From Sulfolobus sp. E5-1-F (GTDB lineage Archaea; Thermoproteota; Thermoprotei_A; Sulfolobales; Sulfolobaceae): 64,000 nt of DNA. The translations under genes were made by a program, and so were the position numbers. Shown piece after piece: positions 1 through 8,634 of the stretch (the stretch's first letter is position 1; every line of letters starts with the position of its first letter). The notes under the pieces were generated by a model. That model had not been told where the DNA came from and made no database searches. It saw nothing but the letters and a program-made list of their open reading frames with translations. Where the stretch lies: assembly GCF_009601705.1 (NCBI RefSeq), contig NZ_CP045687.1:251527-315526 (forward strand), in the 5' to 3' direction.

Positions 1-2
1 GG

Positions 3-281
3 GTAAATTATACTGATCACTACTGTGTTTATCAAGTTCTTGATAAACGCGTAGCTAGTAAGAAGTACACTTACATTGTGGAGAGCCATAATTCTTGGTG
101 TAGGTCTCATCTTGCTAGGTTAGCTAGGGATACTAGGGCTGTTAATAGGAGTCAGAGGATGGTGGATTACAGTTTAGCCTTGTTGAACGTTATGTATCCT
201 CACGTGTTCTCAAGGGAGATAACTCCCTTAAACGAGACTTACTTGAGGACAGTACAGTATATTAGAGACTGTCTGATATAA
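3..281 (+). CDS. IS1-family transposase, C-terminal part (starts before the window)
   Basis: The reading frame is open from the first bases, so the gene begins upstream of the window and only about 92 C-terminal residues are seen. They carry the end of the catalytic domain of IS1-type transposases: a YTDHY segment, then VESHN followed by R..LARL.R.T.AVNRS, which is the conserved basic tail of this family. The enzyme would act on the ends of its own element as a DDE-type recombinase. The left part and left terminal repeat are outside the window, so the element cannot be named, nor can it be said whether the gene is intact. Confidence 0.75.
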   Translation, partial: VNYTDHYCVYQVLDKRVASKKYTYIVESHNSWCRSHLARLARDTRAVNRSQRMVDYSLALLNVMYPHVFSREITPLNETYLRTVQYIRDCLI

Positions 282-651
282 TTTTACTAACAGTTCTCGA
301 ATAAGATGACTGCATGAGAACACTCCCGCTATGTTTAGTATTAACTTTGCTTCTTTTACTATTAATGGAAATTCTTTGATATTAGTCTCACTCATCATTT
401 GCAGACTATCTCAACTTAATGCGGTTTATATCAAAAGATAGTTAGTGGTATGAAATCCACTGCGTAGGGCCCGAAGTTGTCCCACGATTAGCAGTTGAGG
501 TTAAGTCCTATTACCTAATATAGAGATTAAATGAGAGTATAGTAACAAACGGTAATCAACTATTGCGTAAAATATTTTAGAAATAGTTAGACTATTCTAC
601 ATTGGCTATTTATACAACTCTTTTTTACTTTTAAAATTTTAATTATCATAT
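282..651. other. Intergenic stretch after the IS1-type gene
   Basis: No convincing gene or RNA is visible in these 370 bases. The first part should contain the right end of the IS1-type element, but no terminal repeat can be paired because the left end is missing. A short GC-richer patch near 470-495 stands out from the AT-rich background without a clear meaning. The last 50 bases are very AT-rich, with TATA-like strings at about 606-613 and 628-640 that could serve the gene starting at 652. Confidence 0.4.
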
Positions 652-1482
652 ATGGAAATAGATATAAAAACTCCCTTTTCATCTGTCAAAATTAATAATT
701 ATAGGAAGGAGATTGAGATAATTAGTGTAAAGGACAGGATAATTATAGGAAGGATTTACTATTATCTGACAAAGACAATTTTCTTACTCCCAAGACTTTA
801 CGGAATAATGGCAAAGGATCCGTTATTGGATTGGAAGAGGGAGCTGGAAATGCAATTCACACAAATTTTGACAAATGAGCTATCATTAGCTAGATTAGTT
901 AATGTTAATGCGAACTTTAAAATGTATACCCCAAAATTATTAATTGAAGGAAACCTTAATGACGGTAAGGTAGATGCAAGAGTTGAATTAAAGGTTCTAC
1001 CTGAATTAGGACAAGAAAACATTGTTAGAAGTTTAGTTAAGATAGATTCGTTTTATTTCTCAGATATTAACAAAAAGAGGCCATATATCATACCGGCAAT
1101 TAGGGCTGGTTTAGTTGCTTCATTTTACAGATTTCTTCCAATTAAGTTTGAACAATCACCCGGTATTCCGAAAACTCTAGGAATAATATCAGACTTCATA
1201 AATTCTTTAGTTTTACCCCAGGGATATTCTGAGGTGATTTTAGGACATAAAATCTACATTAAAGACGATGACGTTTATTGTGATAATGATATAATATATA
1301 ATGCAAATCCGGAAATATTGAGCTTATTCCCGATTATGTTTTTTATTAAGAATACAAGTGATAATGATATAATAATAATCGAGGAACCAGAGGCTCATCT
1401 AAAGGAATTTAAGGATACTTTAAAAGAATTAATAAGCAAATCTAAGGCAAAGATAGTACTAGTTAATAGTGAAGGTCTCTAG
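652..1482 (+). CDS. Degenerate ABC/SMC-type ATPase-like protein, function unknown
   Basis: This 276-residue protein ends with a strong Walker B/D-loop signature, a run of isoleucines followed by EEPEAHL at about residues 242-252, as in the small AAA/ABC ATPases related to RecF and SMC. A P-loop is expected near residues 30-45, but that place reads VKDRIIIGRIYYYLTK, without a GxxxxGK[ST] motif. The protein is therefore probably a decayed or non-hydrolysing member of the family. The stop codon TAG lies exactly in the CTAG target duplication of the IS5-like element that follows, so the insertion did not shorten the protein. The middle of the protein (residues 60-230) resembles nothing I recognise. 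Confidence 0.55.
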   Translation: MEIDIKTPFSSVKINNYRKEIEIISVKDRIIIGRIYYYLTKTIFLLPRLYGIMAKDPLLDWKRELEMQFTQILTNELSLARLVNVNANFKMYTPKLLIEGNLNDGKVDARVELKVLPELGQENIVRSLVKIDSFYFSDINKKRPYIIPAIRAGLVASFYRFLPIKFEQSPGIPKTLGIISDFINSLVLPQGYSEVILGHKIYIKDDDVYCDNDIIYNANPEILSLFPIMFFIKNTSDNDIIIIEEPEAHLKEFKDTLKELISKSKAKIVLVNSEGL

Positions 1483-2284
1483 AGAGAGTGTCCCAAACGC
1501 AAATAATTCAATAAATCTATGTACAGATTTATAGAGAATTATTCAAAAGACAAGATAAACTGCTGAGAAATTATGAATTTTCTCTTGAAGCTAAAAGTGG
1601 AGTAATACTTAAAGGGAACCGGGAGGGTGTAATACTGATTCCCATGATCCAACAGGAAAGGTCCTACACCCCACCGGTTCCCAAAGAATACTTATCGGCA
1701 AAGCATAAAACTCTTGTGAAAATGAACTACGTACTAACCACGTTCACTGCATTCTCTGGTCTCTCCGACCTCTACGTACTAAGAGCATTAATAGTAATGG
1801 TAGTATGGACATGCTCCTACAGGGACGTATGGTGCTACTACCATACCGATATCGTAGTCAGATGGTTCCTAGGAGAACCTAAATCGAAATCAGAAATCCA
1901 TAGGAGAGCTAAGAGGCTAAAGATGGAGATAAAGGACGTGTTCAAGAAGTACGTAAAGGAATTGGAGACAAGAATGAACATGCTGAACAATTACCTACCG
2001 AGCAGCGCACTATACGGTAGAGTAGGGAAGCTCTGGGCCGTAGACTCCTTCCTCATTGAAGTCCCCTTCGGCAAGACTAACAAGGAGACTTTTAAGAAGA
2101 AATTCGAACTTGAATTGAGGAGGAGGAACTACAAGCAAGCTGCTAAACTGCTTTACCATTACTTGAATAGTAAGGTGAGGAGGAGGTTCAAGGGGGAGTT
2201 CGCTAAGAAGAGGAACAGAAGTTACTTCGGCTTCAAGGTATTCACTCTCATGTCACCAACAATGATCGTTCACGAGATTCAAGT

Positions 2285-3670
2285 CAGTATGGGGATTTCT
2301 TTTATCTTGATATAAACTAAAAAATACTAAGATAGTATTAAACTAACATTAACCCCATTAAAATATATTATATTGTGCTAAAGTAGAAGAAAAATAGCAC
2401 TTTTCCTAATCAAGTGAAGAGGAATATAGAATTTATTGCACGTGAGATAAAGGGAAAGCGAGAGTGAGTCAATTCAAGTAAACAAGTAAACGAGTATACA
2501 AACAAACTGGGTAGTCCAAGTAAGATTTAGAACTCGTTTGAGATCCCTCTCCCCTCATCTCAGTCGAGGAAAGAGAGATCATCTCGTCTGCAAACTCCCT
2601 CAACTTGATCCTCCGACGAGATGAGAGAATAAACCAAGCATTAACTATGAGATACGAGATGAGGACGATAACCAACTCCTTCCTCACGTCACAAGTCCTC
2701 GTCCTTATCCTAAAGCTCTCAAGGGAACGAAATGCAGTCTCTATTCCCCACCTCCTCCTATACATCTCAGCCAAGAAAATGGCCTCGTACTCCGAAACCC
2801 TACTCCTCACCAAAAACGAGACTAACCTATCTCCCTCCCTCAAGATAACCAAATAAGCTCCAGAACGATGCCTCTTAACCAAGAAACCCGTATAGGTTAC
2901 CCCAGCGTAGGTTACATTAATCTCCTCCAACTCCTTGAGGTAATTCTTATACATGTTCAACCTAGCTGCTATGACGAAGTCAACTCCCCTCTCCACGAGG
3001 AACGAGAGTACCTCGTTCACGGCGAACTCCCTATCGGCGAAGATAATTGTTAGCTTGAATCCCAGCTCCTTGACTTGTCTCTCGAGGTTTGTGAAGATTT
3101 CCTTGAAGTTCTTTGTTACGTTCTTCTCGGTAACGGGTTGGACGCTTATGAATCCCTTAACTCTTCCCATGAGGTAGATCGCTATTTGGACTAGTCCATA
3201 GGTTGTGCCCTTGGTTGGTTTTATTCTCGCTAGTAAGTTCTTTGATTTGTGGTATTGTGGTATTGCGTGGAAGTCCACTGCTACCCTCTTGTCCCTGACC
3301 TTGAGGAGTTTTTTAGCCTGTTCCTCTATTGCGCTTATCACGTTTTCAGCTTTCACCGAGTTTAGGGCGTTGAGCGCGTATTTTCCCTCGTTTCCAAGCT
3401 CGCTTAAGTATCTTCCTCTAGCTTTCAAGAGTGCTCTCAAGATCTTTTTTACCTTCTCATCTGGGAGAGAAAGGAATATTAGGGAGAAAAGGGATAATAA
3501 ATTCTTGAAGGCGGACCTAACGTAAGTTCTATTATGGTCTGTTGTACTGGTCATACGTTAGGTTCGCCTTCCTTATATACAAACTTTTCTCCTATTTTAC
3601 ATTTTGAAATTTAGCCTTATTGTATTTTATTTAATGCGTAATTTTCGCTAAAAACGAAATCCCCATACTG
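2285..3670 (-). mobile_element. ISH3-like (IS4 superfamily) element, copy 1, nested
   Basis: The 1386-bp element has 15-bp perfect terminal inverted repeats (CAGTATGGGGATTTC) and is flanked by the 4-bp direct repeat AAGT (2281-2284 and 3671-3674). It sits inside the transposase gene of the IS5-like element. An apparently identical copy in the same orientation lies at 38031-39416, exactly 35,746 bases further on, flanked by ATGT. Size, repeats and transposase type suggest the ISC1359/ISC1439 group of Sulfolobus elements, but this name is from memory. Confidence 0.92.
2469..3554 (-). CDS. ISH3-like transposase (361 aa)
   Basis: This complete DDE transposase shows the first Asp in VAVDFHAIPQYH (near residue 95), the second in FADREFAV (near residue 173) and the final Glu in the Y..RWGIE..FR motif (YRRRWGIETAFRSLE, near residue 270), the order expected for IS4-superfamily enzymes. 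A basic N-terminal helical region probably binds the terminal repeats. The start ATG lies about 116 bp inside the right end, so the whole element is one gene plus ends. The copy looks intact and its product is identical to that of the copy at 38215-39300, which implies recent movement. Confidence 0.93.
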   Translation of the reverse strand: MTSTTDHNRTYVRSAFKNLLSLFSLIFLSLPDEKVKKILRALLKARGRYLSELGNEGKYALNALNSVKAENVISAIEEQAKKLLKVRDKRVAVDFHAIPQYHKSKNLLARIKPTKGTTYGLVQIAIYLMGRVKGFISVQPVTEKNVTKNFKEIFTNLERQVKELGFKLTIIFADREFAVNEVLSFLVERGVDFVIAARLNMYKNYLKELEEINVTYAGVTYTGFLVKRHRSGAYLVILREGDRLVSFLVRSRVSEYEAIFLAEMYRRRWGIETAFRSLESFRIRTRTCDVRKELVIVLISYLIVNAWFILSSRRRIKLREFADEMISLSSTEMRGEGSQTSSKSYLDYPVCLYTRLLVYLN

Positions 3671-4138
3671 AAGTGGAAATGGCTAACTTCCCCGACAACA
3701 AGGTTTTCTCGGTCAGCGGTTACAAGGTGGTGGATAGGGGGTTTCTAGGCAAATCGTCGACTTGGTTGATCGGTTTTCCAAGTTTCAGAAGGTACGTGGA
3801 GTTTTTCGGGATCTTCTTGAGGAGGTATTGGAGACCCTACGCGACAAACCGGGAGATGAACTCTTCGTTTATGTAATAGCGTTGATCTACAACGCCATGA
3901 TCTACACGTCTGTATTGTCACGAGTTCCAGAGAGTTAAGACGTTGAGAAACGAGAGCAGTGTAGGCTATGTTTGAAATTCTGTTTTTCTCCACAACCTAT
4001 TATTTTCTATTACAATATAAAATTAATCTTCTGCTGTATTGAAAGATATAATTGTATTTAACGCTTTATTTTATATAATATTATATTTCTCCCCTTCAAG
4101 CTTTATTGAATTATTTGTAATCGGGACACTCTCTCTAG

Positions 4139-4510
4139 GCCAAAAATTGTTATAGTGAGAAAATAAACGTTAAGATTCATTGTGAAATTATAAAGAATTT
4201 ATGTTTGATACTAAATTGCGATAAATTTCATTTTTACTTAGAATAGAAACATTCAAAATATTTCTTTTTATCTCAAGGTATTAGTGGATTGTTAAGTTTT
4301 TTAAGACAAAATTAGTATAGAGATAAGCTAATTTATTACCAGTATTATTATATATCTCTTTATTAAATCTAAAAGTCCTACTTCCGTGAATGACAGAGAA
4401 GATAATTTTATTTTCCTATAACTAAAATATTACTAGAATTTATTGTTTAAAGACCGAATGTCACCGAAAGATTTATATAGAATTATTTTTATAAAGTTAT
4501 CAGAGGTTCA
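4139..4510. other. AT-rich intergenic region before the pilin gene
   Basis: No gene is visible. The left border is the target site of the IS5-like element. The right border holds the promoter of the pilin-like gene. The DNA in between is AT-rich without obvious repeats or RNA structure. Confidence 0.5.
4472..4479 (+). promoter_or_regulatory. TATA box of the pilin-like gene
   Basis: The string TTTATATA is preceded by a purine-rich BRE-like CGAAAGA. It lies about 25 bases before a likely start site near 4500. A short leader with the Shine-Dalgarno-like GAGG at 4503-4506 precedes the ATG at 4511, so unlike most genes here this one seems to have a leader. Confidence 0.6.
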
Positions 4511-4939
4511 ATGGTTAGTAAGAGGAAAAACACTAAGGCTTTATCTGGTGCTGTAACTGCACTAATACTTGTAATAGCATCAGTAATAATAGCACTAGTA
4601 GTTGTGGGATTTGCCTTCGGACTATTCGGAGCCTTCTCATCATCACCAAACATACACCTAGTAAGCGCATACATAAAAGGTGGTGTGTTATATATTACGC
4701 TAAGTAATACTGGTTCAGCAAGCGGTCAAGTACTTGGAGTAATAGCGCAAGCAGGAGGTAGCGTGGCTTCCATATCTACAACAATTATTATTCCTGCAGG
4801 TGGCATTACAAATATATCAGTGACTATAACGGGTAGTAATGGTATTTCGAGCCTGACTCCTGGTGAGACAGTAACTTTTCAAGTTGTTACTAATACTGGT
4901 GAATCAGTTTCTGGTGTAGCAACAGTACTAAGCAGCTGA
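4511..4939 (+). CDS. Type IV pilin-like protein (Aap-type) with class III signal peptide
   Basis: The 142-residue protein starts with a short basic stretch (SKRKNTKA) followed directly by LSGAVTALILVIASVIIALVV. This is the class III signal peptide cut by PibD after the Ala, leaving the hydrophobic helix that drives pilus assembly. The mature part is small, rich in Gly, Ser and Thr and mostly beta-forming, as in the archaeal adhesive pilins AapA/AapB. No assembly ATPase or membrane platform gene is next to it, so it must use machinery encoded elsewhere or act as a minor pilin. It has its own strong promoter and stands alone. Confidence 0.8.
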   Translation: MVSKRKNTKALSGAVTALILVIASVIIALVVVGFAFGLFGAFSSSPNIHLVSAYIKGGVLYITLSNTGSASGQVLGVIAQAGGSVASISTTIIIPAGGITNISVTITGSNGISSLTPGETVTFQVVTNTGESVSGVATVLSS

Positions 4940-4950
4940 TGGGGAATTAA

Positions 4951-5025
4951 GTGAAGAAATTTTTTGTCTATTCCGTTCTTCTAGCGATTTTTCTCTTATC
5001 CTATACCCTCTTAGCCCCCATATAA
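4951..5025 (+). CDS. Possible 24-residue hydrophobic peptide
   Basis: A GTG-started frame just behind the pilin gene encodes MKKFFVYSVLLAIFLLSY followed by TLLAPI, a basic start followed by a single hydrophobic helix, like an isolated signal anchor. A GGGGA stretch is 5-10 bases before the start. It could be a small membrane peptide co-transcribed with the pilin, the remains of a longer secreted protein, or chance. Nothing else supports it. Confidence 0.25.
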   Translation: MKKFFVYSVLLAIFLLSYTLLAPI

Positions 5026-5032
5026 ACATTAT

Positions 5033-5040
5033 TATTTAAA
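5033..5040 (+). promoter_or_regulatory. TATA box for the leaderless DUF2203 gene
   Basis: TATTTAAA is centred 26 bases before the GTG start at 5062, the spacing expected for a leaderless transcript. It supports this GTG as the true start. Confidence 0.6.
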
Positions 5041-5061
5041 CTTTCGTACTTACTTATAATT

Positions 5062-5427
5062 GTGGAATATCCCTACTTTGACTTGGAGACTGCTAGAGAA
5101 CTATTACCATGGCTTAGAAATCGCTTGATACAGCTAAGGAAGATAAAGAACGAGATTGAACTTCTATTAGTTAATGGCGATAAGTACGCTTTGCAACAAT
5201 ATGCAAGCGAGACAAAAAAGATTATTGATGAAATTATCTCTAAAGGTATTATATTAAGGGATATTGATTTAGGCTTGGTGGATTTTCCTGCAATTATAAA
5301 CAATAAACCCGCATTTTTCTGCTGGAAACTGGATGAGGATGACATATTATATTGGCATTACGTTGATGAAGGATTTAGGGGAAGGAAGCGACTGAGTGGT
5401 TATGAAGATGTTCTTAGTTTACGTTAA
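5062..5427 (+). CDS. DUF2203 family protein
   Basis: The 121-residue protein has the layout of the DUF2203 family: an N-terminal YFDLETARELLPWLRN helix, a second helical stretch with many Lys and Glu, then GIILRDIDLGLVDFPA and the conserved end with W.....DILYWHYVDEGFRGRK. The family is widespread in bacteria and archaea and has no established function. It starts with GTG at the distance from its TATA box expected for a leaderless mRNA. The next gene begins 32 bases later on the same strand, with its own AT-rich upstream region. Confidence 0.8.
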   Translation: MEYPYFDLETARELLPWLRNRLIQLRKIKNEIELLLVNGDKYALQQYASETKKIIDEIISKGIILRDIDLGLVDFPAIINNKPAFFCWKLDEDDILYWHYVDEGFRGRKRLSGYEDVLSLR

Positions 5428-5459
5428 TTTTATTTATTTTAACTTATTAACAATCCCTA

Positions 5460-7649
5460 ATGTTCGTTGGACAAAGTATCAAAAGAAAGGAGGATTTAAA
5501 GTTCATAACTGGTTCTGGTAGATATATTGACGACATTGAGTATCCGGGATCCTTATATCTTTATATAGTTAGAAGTCAAATTGCACATGCTAGGATTAAG
5601 AAGATTGATGTTAGCGATGCGTTAAAAGTTAGTGGGGTTATCGGGGTCATTACCGGCTTAACTATTCCTTTTGAAAATAGACCTAATAATTGGCCAATGG
5701 CAAAGGATGAGATATTATATGTTGGACATCCTATTGCTGCAATTTTAGCTACTGATAAATACGTTGCGGCTGATGCTTCTGATTTGATTCAAGTAGATTA
5801 CGAGGAATTACCAGCAGTTATTGATCCTGAGAAGGCTTTGAAGGATGATATTAAGGCAGTTGAAGGTAGGAGTAATATTGCTTATAAGAAGGTTTATAGT
5901 GCTGGTGACCCAGAAAAGGCACTTTCCAATTCAGATATTGTATTAGAGGAGAGGTTTGAGATATCCAGGGTTTATCCCTCACCGATGGAAACTAGAGGTT
6001 TACTTTCAGTGTATCAAGAAGGTAGTTTATTAGTTTATGCCTCTACCCAATCCGCTCACTATATGAGGAGGTATTTGTTGTCGGTTTTTGGCAATAAGGT
6101 TAGGGATATAAGAGTTATTCAGGCTGATGTTGGAGGTGCCTTTGGGGCTAAGCTATTTCCATATGCGGAGGATTTCATAACCGTTTATGCTAGTTTACAA
6201 TACAAGAGGCCCGTAAAGTGGTTTGCTTTAAGGAGTGAGGATATAAGGAGTATGTATCATGGTAGGGGGCAGATACATAAGGTTAAGTTTGGAGCTAAAA
6301 AGGATGGTACTTTAACTGGGATAATAGATGATGCGATTATTGACTTAGGCGCTGCTTCTCATGGAACTTACCTAGTGGATATAGCAGCCACAATGTTACC
6401 TGGGCCTTATAGGGTTAGAGATTTGAGAGTTAACGCTTATGGTGTTTACACTAATAAGACTCCTTTAGATCAATATAGGGGTGCTGGCAGACCGGAAGCA
6501 GCTTTCGTATACGAAAGAATAATGGATATTATTGCTGACGAACTGAAATTAGACCCCATAGCGGTTAGGAAAAGGAACATAATAACTGAATTACCTTATA
6601 TTAATCCTCTTGGTTTAAAGTATGATTCTGGTAATTACTTAAAATTGCTGGAAAGAGCTGAGAAGGTCTATAGGGAGTTTGAGGAAAGAGCTAATGAATT
6701 AAGAAAACAAGGTAGGAGAGTTGGCGCCGGTTTATCGTTCTATCTAGAGCAGAATAACTTTGGTCCTTGGGAGAGCGCTTCAGTTAGAATTAAGGCTGAT
6801 GGTAAGGTTCAAGTGATTATAGGTGCTAGCCCACATGGTCAAGGTGCTGAAACTGGTATTGCTCAAATCGTTGCTGACGAATTGGGAGTAAGCGTTGACG
6901 ATGTTGAAGTAATCTGGGGGGATACTGCTCTAATAGGTGAGGGTTTTGGTACTTACGGTAGTAGGAGTTTAACCTTAGCTGGTAATGCTGCGTTATTAGC
7001 TGCTAGAAGGGTAAAAGACAAGGCTTTAAGGTTAGCTGCACAATTTATGAAGTCTGATGTTCAAGAGCTCGAATATAAGGATGGTAAGGTTATTAATCCT
7101 AAAAGCGGTAAGGCAATGAGCTTGAAGGAAATTGCTGCTCGTAATATGGCTAGTTTAGGTGGTATTTGGGAGTATAAGGAAGAACCTGGACTAGAAGCTA
7201 CTGGATATTTCGGATTCGATAATCTAACTTACCCCTATGGTTCACATGTTGTTTTAGCAGAGGTCGATGAATCTGGAAAGGTAAAGGTAATAGATTATTA
7301 CGCTATTGATGATATAGGTACTGTTGTGAATCCAATGTTAGCTGAGGCTCAAGTTATAGGAGGAGTAATTCAAGGATTTGGCGAGAGCGTATTGGAGGAG
7401 ATTGTGTATGACGAGAATGGCAATTTGATAACTGGTAATTTATCTGATTACGCTATACCTACTGCAGTTGAAGCGTTCAATATTAAATGGGAGTACATGG
7501 AAGAGGGGAAGTCTGAGGCTCCATTGCCAGCAAAGGGAATTGGTGAGGGAGCAACTATTGGTACTCCACCAGCATTAATAAGGGCTATAGAGAAGGCAAT
7601 AGGTAAGAGGTTGACTAGATTACCAAGTAGGTTAGAAGATTTGATATGA
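5460..7649 (+). CDS. Molybdopterin-binding large subunit of an aldehyde oxidase / xanthine dehydrogenase family enzyme
   Basis: The 729-residue protein matches the catalytic subunit of molybdenum hydroxylases. The aldehyde oxidoreductase hammerhead domain comes first (residues 1-120), followed by the molybdopterin domains. Cofactor-binding signatures include GGAFGAK, QYRGAGRPEA near residue 338 and GQGAETGIAQIVADE. The catalytic Glu lies in GIGEGATIGTPPA near residue 697. The QYRGAGR loop is of the aldehyde-oxidase type, not the AYRCSFR type of CO dehydrogenase, so the substrate is more likely an aldehyde or heteroaromatic compound. In Sulfolobus such enzymes act as glyceraldehyde oxidoreductase with FAD and 2Fe-2S subunits. 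No gene for either partner is adjacent, so the subunit is an orphan here. Confidence 0.88.
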   Translation: MFVGQSIKRKEDLKFITGSGRYIDDIEYPGSLYLYIVRSQIAHARIKKIDVSDALKVSGVIGVITGLTIPFENRPNNWPMAKDEILYVGHPIAAILATDKYVAADASDLIQVDYEELPAVIDPEKALKDDIKAVEGRSNIAYKKVYSAGDPEKALSNSDIVLEERFEISRVYPSPMETRGLLSVYQEGSLLVYASTQSAHYMRRYLLSVFGNKVRDIRVIQADVGGAFGAKLFPYAEDFITVYASLQYKRPVKWFALRSEDIRSMYHGRGQIHKVKFGAKKDGTLTGIIDDAIIDLGAASHGTYLVDIAATMLPGPYRVRDLRVNAYGVYTNKTPLDQYRGAGRPEAAFVYERIMDIIADELKLDPIAVRKRNIITELPYINPLGLKYDSGNYLKLLERAEKVYREFEERANELRKQGRRVGAGLSFYLEQNNFGPWESASVRIKADGKVQVIIGASPHGQGAETGIAQIVADELGVSVDDVEVIWGDTALIGEGFGTYGSRSLTLAGNAALLAARRVKDKALRLAAQFMKSDVQELEYKDGKVINPKSGKAMSLKEIAARNMASLGGIWEYKEEPGLEATGYFGFDNLTYPYGSHVVLAEVDESGKVKVIDYYAIDDIGTVVNPMLAEAQVIGGVIQGFGESVLEEIVYDENGNLITGNLSDYAIPTAVEAFNIKWEYMEEGKSEAPLPAKGIGEGATIGTPPALIRAIEKAIGKRLTRLPSRLEDLI

Positions 7650-7668
7650 AATTTTTCTTTTTTATAAA
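7650..7668 (+). terminator. T-rich terminator after the molybdenum hydroxylase gene
   Basis: Directly after the stop codon the coding strand reads ATTTTTCTTTTTT without a hairpin, the usual form of archaeal termination signals. The next gene has its own promoter 40 bases later. Confidence 0.5.
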
Positions 7669-7707
7669 ATAACTTAAAATTCTTTTGACAATAGTATAGA
7701 TAGAAAG

Positions 7708-7716
7708 CTATTTAAG
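7708..7716 (+). promoter_or_regulatory. TATA box for the leaderless rhodanese gene
   Basis: CTATTTAAG is centred about 29 bases before the ATG at 7742, fitting a leaderless mRNA. Confidence 0.55.
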
Positions 7717-7741
7717 TAAAAATAAACACTGTTAAAGTAGT

Positions 7742-8149
7742 ATGACTCAGGTAATAGAATCCTATTCCTCACCATTTTATAAGAATATAATTGATCTACC
7801 TCCATCAGTAGTGAGAAAACTTTGGAAAAGTAAAAAGATAATGATACTCGATGTCAGAACGCCACAAGAATATGAGGATCATCATATACCTGGAGCAATT
7901 TTAGCACCCTTAGACTATTTGGAACATCTAACTGAACTTTTCGAAGATAAGGAGGTAGCGGTAGTATGTGAGCATGGAAATAGGGCGAGATACGCTACAT
8001 ATGGATTACCTCATCTCTACAAGAAAAGAGCTTACTACATGATCGGAGGAATGGCATTATGGATGGCGATGGGTTATGAGGTGGAAAGTGGAGTTGATAA
8101 GAATGGAGTACTATGGCAAAAGATCATAGAAAAGAAGTTTAACTATTAA
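7742..8149 (+). CDS. Single-domain rhodanese (sulfurtransferase)
   Basis: The 135-residue protein is one rhodanese domain: ILDVRTPQEYEDHHIPGA for the first conserved region, and the active-site loop CEHGNRA with the catalytic Cys at residue 76. It ends with GGMALWMAMGYEV, the usual last helix. Such proteins move sulfane sulfur from thiosulfate or persulfides to acceptors in the cytoplasm. The loop sequence gives no strong clue to the partner. The 3' end overlaps by 11 bp the 3' end of a convergent pilin-like gene. Confidence 0.85.
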   Translation: MTQVIESYSSPFYKNIIDLPPSVVRKLWKSKKIMILDVRTPQEYEDHHIPGAILAPLDYLEHLTELFEDKEVAVVCEHGNRARYATYGLPHLYKKRAYYMIGGMALWMAMGYEVESGVDKNGVLWQKIIEKKFNY

Positions 8150-8537
8150 CTACTTGAGCAGTTACTGGAACGTAAATAGTGTTTTGGTTAGTTACTACTA
8201 CTAAAGTTAAGCTAACCGTTTGTATTCCGTTAGGAAAGACAAATCGAGTGTTTATACTATAGATATGTTGACCTACTAACAATTCGTAGCTAACATTATG
8301 CAAAGTAGTGTTGTAAATTACTCCTACTATCTTAGCATTACTAAAGGAGTTTTCAAGTGTTATATTAAGTATCCCATAACTTGTTATAAGAGCTGGGCCA
8401 AACTGTCTTACTTCTCCATAACTACTCCCAAAATACCCTAAATATGAAAATAATATTGAAACTAATGCTATTGCTAAGATCACTGAGGCTAATAGTACTA
8501 TCATCATAGTCACGGAATCACTTAAACCTCTTCTCAT
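8139..8537 (-). CDS. Pilin-like protein with class III signal peptide
   Basis: The 132-residue product begins MRRG|LSDSVTMMIVLLASVILAIALV, a basic tip, a Gly before the cut site and a long hydrophobic helix as in proteins processed by PibD. The rest is beta-rich with several N-x-S/T sites (NITLENS, NTTLHNVS), typical of glycosylated surface proteins. It resembles a minor pilin or pseudopilin rather than an archaellin, and no assembly genes are near. Its start is fixed by a TATA box 25 bases upstream. Confidence 0.65.
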   Translation of the reverse strand: MRRGLSDSVTMMIVLLASVILAIALVSILFSYLGYFGSSYGEVRQFGPALITSYGILNITLENSFSNAKIVGVIYNTTLHNVSYELLVGQHIYSINTRFVFPNGIQTVSLTLVVVTNQNTIYVPVTAQVVNS

Positions 8538-8557
8538 ATACGTATTTTGATTCTTGA

Positions 8558-8567
8558 TATATATAAA
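8558..8567 (-). promoter_or_regulatory. TATA box of the minus-strand pilin-like gene
   Basis: On the minus strand the string TTTATATATA is centred 25 bases before the ATG at 8537, consistent with a leaderless transcript. Confidence 0.6.
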
Positions 8568-8634
8568 TTAAACTGTTTTATATAGATTTTTATAGCGATT
8601 TTTATATACATTTATACGTGTTCAGTTAAAAAGG

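Larger units (their letters stand above)
1644..3876 (+). pseudogene. IS5-like transposase, split by a nested insertion
   Basis: The first part, 1644 to 2284, gives about 213 residues matching the intact copy at 18976 nearly base for base. The rest resumes after the nested element at about 3671 and runs to 3876. Joining the parts at the AAGT duplication restores the frame. The N-terminal eight or so codons after ATG ATC differ strongly from those of the second copy, although everything around them is nearly identical. The C-terminal half also lacks one codon of the second copy (NKVFSV instead of NKVGFSV). The protein would be a DDE transposase with the first Asp in VDSFLIEVPFG. Confidence 0.85.
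1483..4134 (+). mobile_element. IS5-like element, copy 1, interrupted by an ISH3-like element
   Basis: The ends are inverted repeats beginning AGAGAGTGTCCC and continuing with a shared GCAAATAATTCAATAA-like stretch. The element is flanked by the 4-bp direct repeat CTAG at 1479-1482 and 4135-4138. Without the nested element it is about 1262 bp long, one base different from the second copy at 18815-20077. A 3-bp deletion inside the transposase and two extra bases at the right end separate the two copies. A CTAG target is typical of IS5-type elements (YTAR). I cannot assign an ISfinder name from memory with certainty. The copy is dead because its transposase gene is split. Confidence 0.85.

Noticed and set aside
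2605-3525. Plus-strand frames inside the ISH3-like transposase (also in copy 2)
   Set aside because: They lie opposite an intact transposase gene and have no motif of their own.
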